A stretch of DNA of 64,000 bases, from assembly GCA_910578815.1 (NCBI GenBank), contig CAJTSE010000002.1, positions 94,603 to 158,602 of the forward strand. The letters run 5' to 3'. The translations under genes and the position numbers were made by a program. This document shows, piece by piece, positions 62,387 to 64,000 of this stretch. Each line of letters starts with the position of its first letter. Position 1 is the stretch's first letter. A model generated the notes under the pieces. The model made no database searches. It was not told where the DNA came from and worked only from the letters and a program-made list of their open reading frames with translations. Source of the stretch: an uncultured Acetatifactor sp. (lineage in GTDB: Bacteria; Bacillota; Clostridia; Lachnospirales; Lachnospiraceae).

Positions 62387-62396
62387 CTTCACACTT

Positions 62397-62906
62397 TTAA
62401 GCCGTTACCTCTTCAACCGACTTGCCGCGGCTCTTTGCCACCTCTTCAGGGCTCTTCAGCTGGCTTAAGCCGGTGATCGTTGCCAGGACAACATTCTGCT
62501 TATTATTAGATCCAAGAGACTTGGTACGGATATTCTTAATTCCCGCAAGTTCACATACCACACGGGCAGGACCGCCTGCAATGATACCCGTTCCTTCCGG
62601 TGCCTTCTTTAACAGAACGTTTGACGAGCCATACTTGCCGACAAAGTCATGAGTAATGGAGTTGTTTGCATCCAGGGCCACGGTAACAAGATGCTTCATG
62701 GCATCTTCTTTTCCCTTGCGAATCGCTTCGGGAATTTCAACGGCCTTTCCCAGACCTGCACCCACATGGCCATTGCCGTCTCCCACCACTACCAAGGCGG
62801 TAAAGCGCATGTTACGTCCGCCTTTAACCGTTTTTGCCACACGCTTAATGGTAACGACTTTATCATTCAGTTCCAACTGGCTTGCATCTATGACTGTATG
62901 TTTCAT
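62397..62906 (-). CDS. rpsE: 30S ribosomal protein S5
   Basis: A 169-residue S5. The N-terminal double-stranded RNA-binding domain has [20 protein letters not shown] and [20 protein letters not shown]. The C-terminal domain has [20 protein letters not shown]. Complete and of normal length. It follows rplR by 20 bases. Confidence 0.97.
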   Translation of the reverse strand: MKHTVIDASQLELNDKVVTIKRVAKTVKGGRNMRFTALVVVGDGNGHVGAGLGKAVEIPEAIRKGKEDAMKHLVTVALDANNSITHDFVGKYGSSNVLLKKAPEGTGIIAGGPARVVCELAGIKNIRTKSLGSNNKQNVVLATITGLSQLKSPEEVAKSRGKSVEEVTA

Positions 62907-62926
62907 GATGTATTCCTCTTCCTTTC

Positions 62927-63295
62927 CTAGAATTCCAGACCAGCTTCTCTGGCCGCATCAGCTAATGCCGCAACTTTGCCATGATATATAAAGCCGCCTC
63001 TGTCAAAAACAACTTCCTTGATACCTTTCTCAATCGCCCTCTTGGCAATTACGGTTCCCAGGTATGCCGCCGCATCAACGTTATTGGTCTTCTCCAGCTC
63101 ATCCTTGACGGACTTTTCCACCGTGGAAGCGGATACTAATGTATTCCCAACAGTATCGTCGATAATTTGAGCATACATATGATTATTGCTTCTGAACACT
63201 GCAAGACGAGGTCTTTCTGCGGTGCCGCTGAAGCGGTTACGAATTCTCATGTGTTTTTTCACACGAACGTCTTTTCTTGATTTCTTGTTAACCAT
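62927..63295 (-). CDS. rplR: 50S ribosomal protein L18
   Basis: A 122-residue L18, a 5S rRNA-binding protein. Conserved parts are [31 protein letters not shown] and [23 protein letters not shown] 63295 (MVNKKSRKD) is preferred because AAGGAG is nine bases upstream; ATG 63301 would be only three bases from it. It follows rplF by 20 bases. Confidence 0.96.
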   Translation of the reverse strand: MVNKKSRKDVRVKKHMRIRNRFSGTAERPRLAVFRSNNHMYAQIIDDTVGNTLVSASTVEKSVKDELEKTNNVDAAAYLGTVIAKRAIEKGIKEVVFDRGGFIYHGKVAALADAAREAGLEF

Positions 63296-63315
63296 CTTCA
63301 TACTCTCCTTATCTG

Positions 63316-63858
63316 TTATTTCTTACCGGTCTTACCAACTTTACGTCTGATCGTCTCATCAGCATACTTAATACCCTTACCCTTATAAGGCTCAGGTCTT
63401 CTCTTGTCTCTGATGTCAGCTGCAAATTGACCAACTTTTTCTTTATCAATTCCCTTGACAATAATAATATTCTGACCATCTACAACGGTCTCGATCCCTT
63501 CAGGATCTTCCATCTCCACCGGATGAGAATAACCCAGATTTAAGGTCAGCTTCTTGCCGCTTTTTGCTGCTCTATAGCCGACGCCGTTTACCTCCAGCTT
63601 CTTCTCATAACCGTCTGTAACTCCTACAACCATGTTGTGAATCAGCGTCCTGGTCAGGCCGTGAAGAGATTTCATTTTCTTCAGATCGTTGGGCCTGCTT
63701 ACCAACACCTCAGCACCCTCTACCTTGATCTCCATCTCCCCGGGCAATACTCTTTCAAGAGTACCCTTGGGGCCTTTTACAGTCACCTTATTATTTTCTG
63801 CAACCTCTACGGTAACACCTGCAGGGATTGCGATTGGCATTCTACCTATACGTGACAT
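63316..63858 (-). CDS. rplF: 50S ribosomal protein L6
   Basis: A 180-residue L6. It starts [19 protein letters not shown] and has the C-terminal signature [14 protein letters not shown]. The ATG at 63858 has AGGAGGT seven bases upstream; an ATG six codons earlier lies inside that site and is rejected. The upstream spacer is a 42-bp tandem repeat that runs off the window, where rpsH would be expected. Confidence 0.96.
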   Translation of the reverse strand: MSRIGRMPIAIPAGVTVEVAENNKVTVKGPKGTLERVLPGEMEIKVEGAEVLVSRPNDLKKMKSLHGLTRTLIHNMVVGVTDGYEKKLEVNGVGYRAAKSGKKLTLNLGYSHPVEMEDPEGIETVVDGQNIIIVKGIDKEKVGQFAADIRDKRRPEPYKGKGIKYADETIRRKVGKTGKK

Positions 63859-63903
63859 GCCCGTACCTCCTATCATATTATTGGAACAATTATAACCTGT
63901 AAC

Positions 63904-64000
63904 AAAACCGCCTGCTTCGCAGTCGTCTTACGCAGTCTCATCTCGAAAACCGCCTGCTTCGCAGTCGTCTTACGCAGTCTCATCTCGAAAACCGCCTGCT
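63904..64000. repeat. 42-bp tandem repeat upstream of rplF
   Basis: The unit beginning AAAACCGCCTGCTTCGCAGT occurs at 63904, 63946 and 63988 (cut by the window end), with an exact period of 42 and no visible difference between copies. Each unit can form the small hairpin CTGC-TTC-GCAG and a second pairing GACTGCG with CGCAGTC. The true copy number lies beyond the window. Confidence 0.9.

Overview
The window looks like a chromosomal segment of a Gram-positive, moderate-GC member of the Clostridia, most likely family Lachnospiraceae. The reasons are: a Clostridia-type order of ribosomal protein genes with a KOW-domain gene between map and infA; an ECF transporter module and truA close to rplQ; an unusually long L17; a long-form hibernation factor (HPF); zinc-ribbon/DUF4234, DUF4125 and NlpC/P60 proteins typical of that family; and strong AGGAGG-type ribosome binding sites. 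Almost all genes are on the minus strand. No rRNA, tRNA, CRISPR array, prophage or intact transposon was seen.

Layout. 0-5.4 kb: small membrane and phosphoesterase genes, rarA on the plus strand, and a degenerate winged-helix ORF. 5.4-10.3 kb: a two-component system with a three-gene ABC transporter, of the type that senses and resists peptide antibiotics. 10.36-13.64 kb: an AT-rich island with an AAA+ ATPase and a subtilase, matching the two-gene IetAS antiphage architecture. 13.8-20 kb: cell-wall hydrolases (M23 and NlpC/P60), hpf with a cluster of DnaA boxes upstream, trxB, and an SDR resembling the EF-P 5-aminopentanone reductase. 20-28.6 kb: a tight operon-like run with a FecR-domain protein, a CHASE2-adenylate/guanylate cyclase, a GAF/HD-GYP phosphodiesterase, a TIM-barrel isomerase and a TPR/DUF4037/DUF4125 protein. 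28.7-31.6 kb: an ABC-2 exporter preceded by a 54-residue ORF and a terminator. 31.7-36 kb: a Rieske-FAD oxidoreductase, a flagellin fragment lacking its 5' part, exonuclease III, and a PIN toxin module with a frameshift. 36-42.4 kb: SPFH protein, esterase, Nudix, fructose-1-phosphate kinase and PTS enzyme I.

42.7-45 kb is a second AT-rich defence island: a type II restriction-modification pair in which the nuclease closely resembles HindIII. It lies directly against the C-terminal stub of a zeta-like toxin whose small antitoxin is still intact. 45-64 kb carries rpsI-rplM (perfect consensus promoter and a likely L13 leader), a solute-binding lipoprotein, truA, ecfT-ecfA2-ecfA1, a decayed anion transporter, an M15 peptidase, and then the alpha/spc-type ribosomal operon read right to left: rplF, rplR, rpsE, rpmD, rplO, secY | adk, map, KOW, infA | rpmJ, rpsM, rpsK, rpsD, rpoA, rplQ.

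The least expected feature is in the spacers of that ribosomal operon. Spacers that are usually tens of bases are 140-450 bases here. They are filled with hairpin-rich repeats: a 42-bp tandem repeat before rplF, a five-hairpin spacer between rpsE and rpmD, a 200-bp closed inverted-repeat element between infA and rpmJ, long hairpins between rpmJ and rpsM, and a 166-bp tandem unit with four hairpins per copy between rpsK and rpsD. Hairpins in three of these spacers share flanks of the form TCTAAG/CTTAGA around different inner stems, suggesting one family of structured elements.
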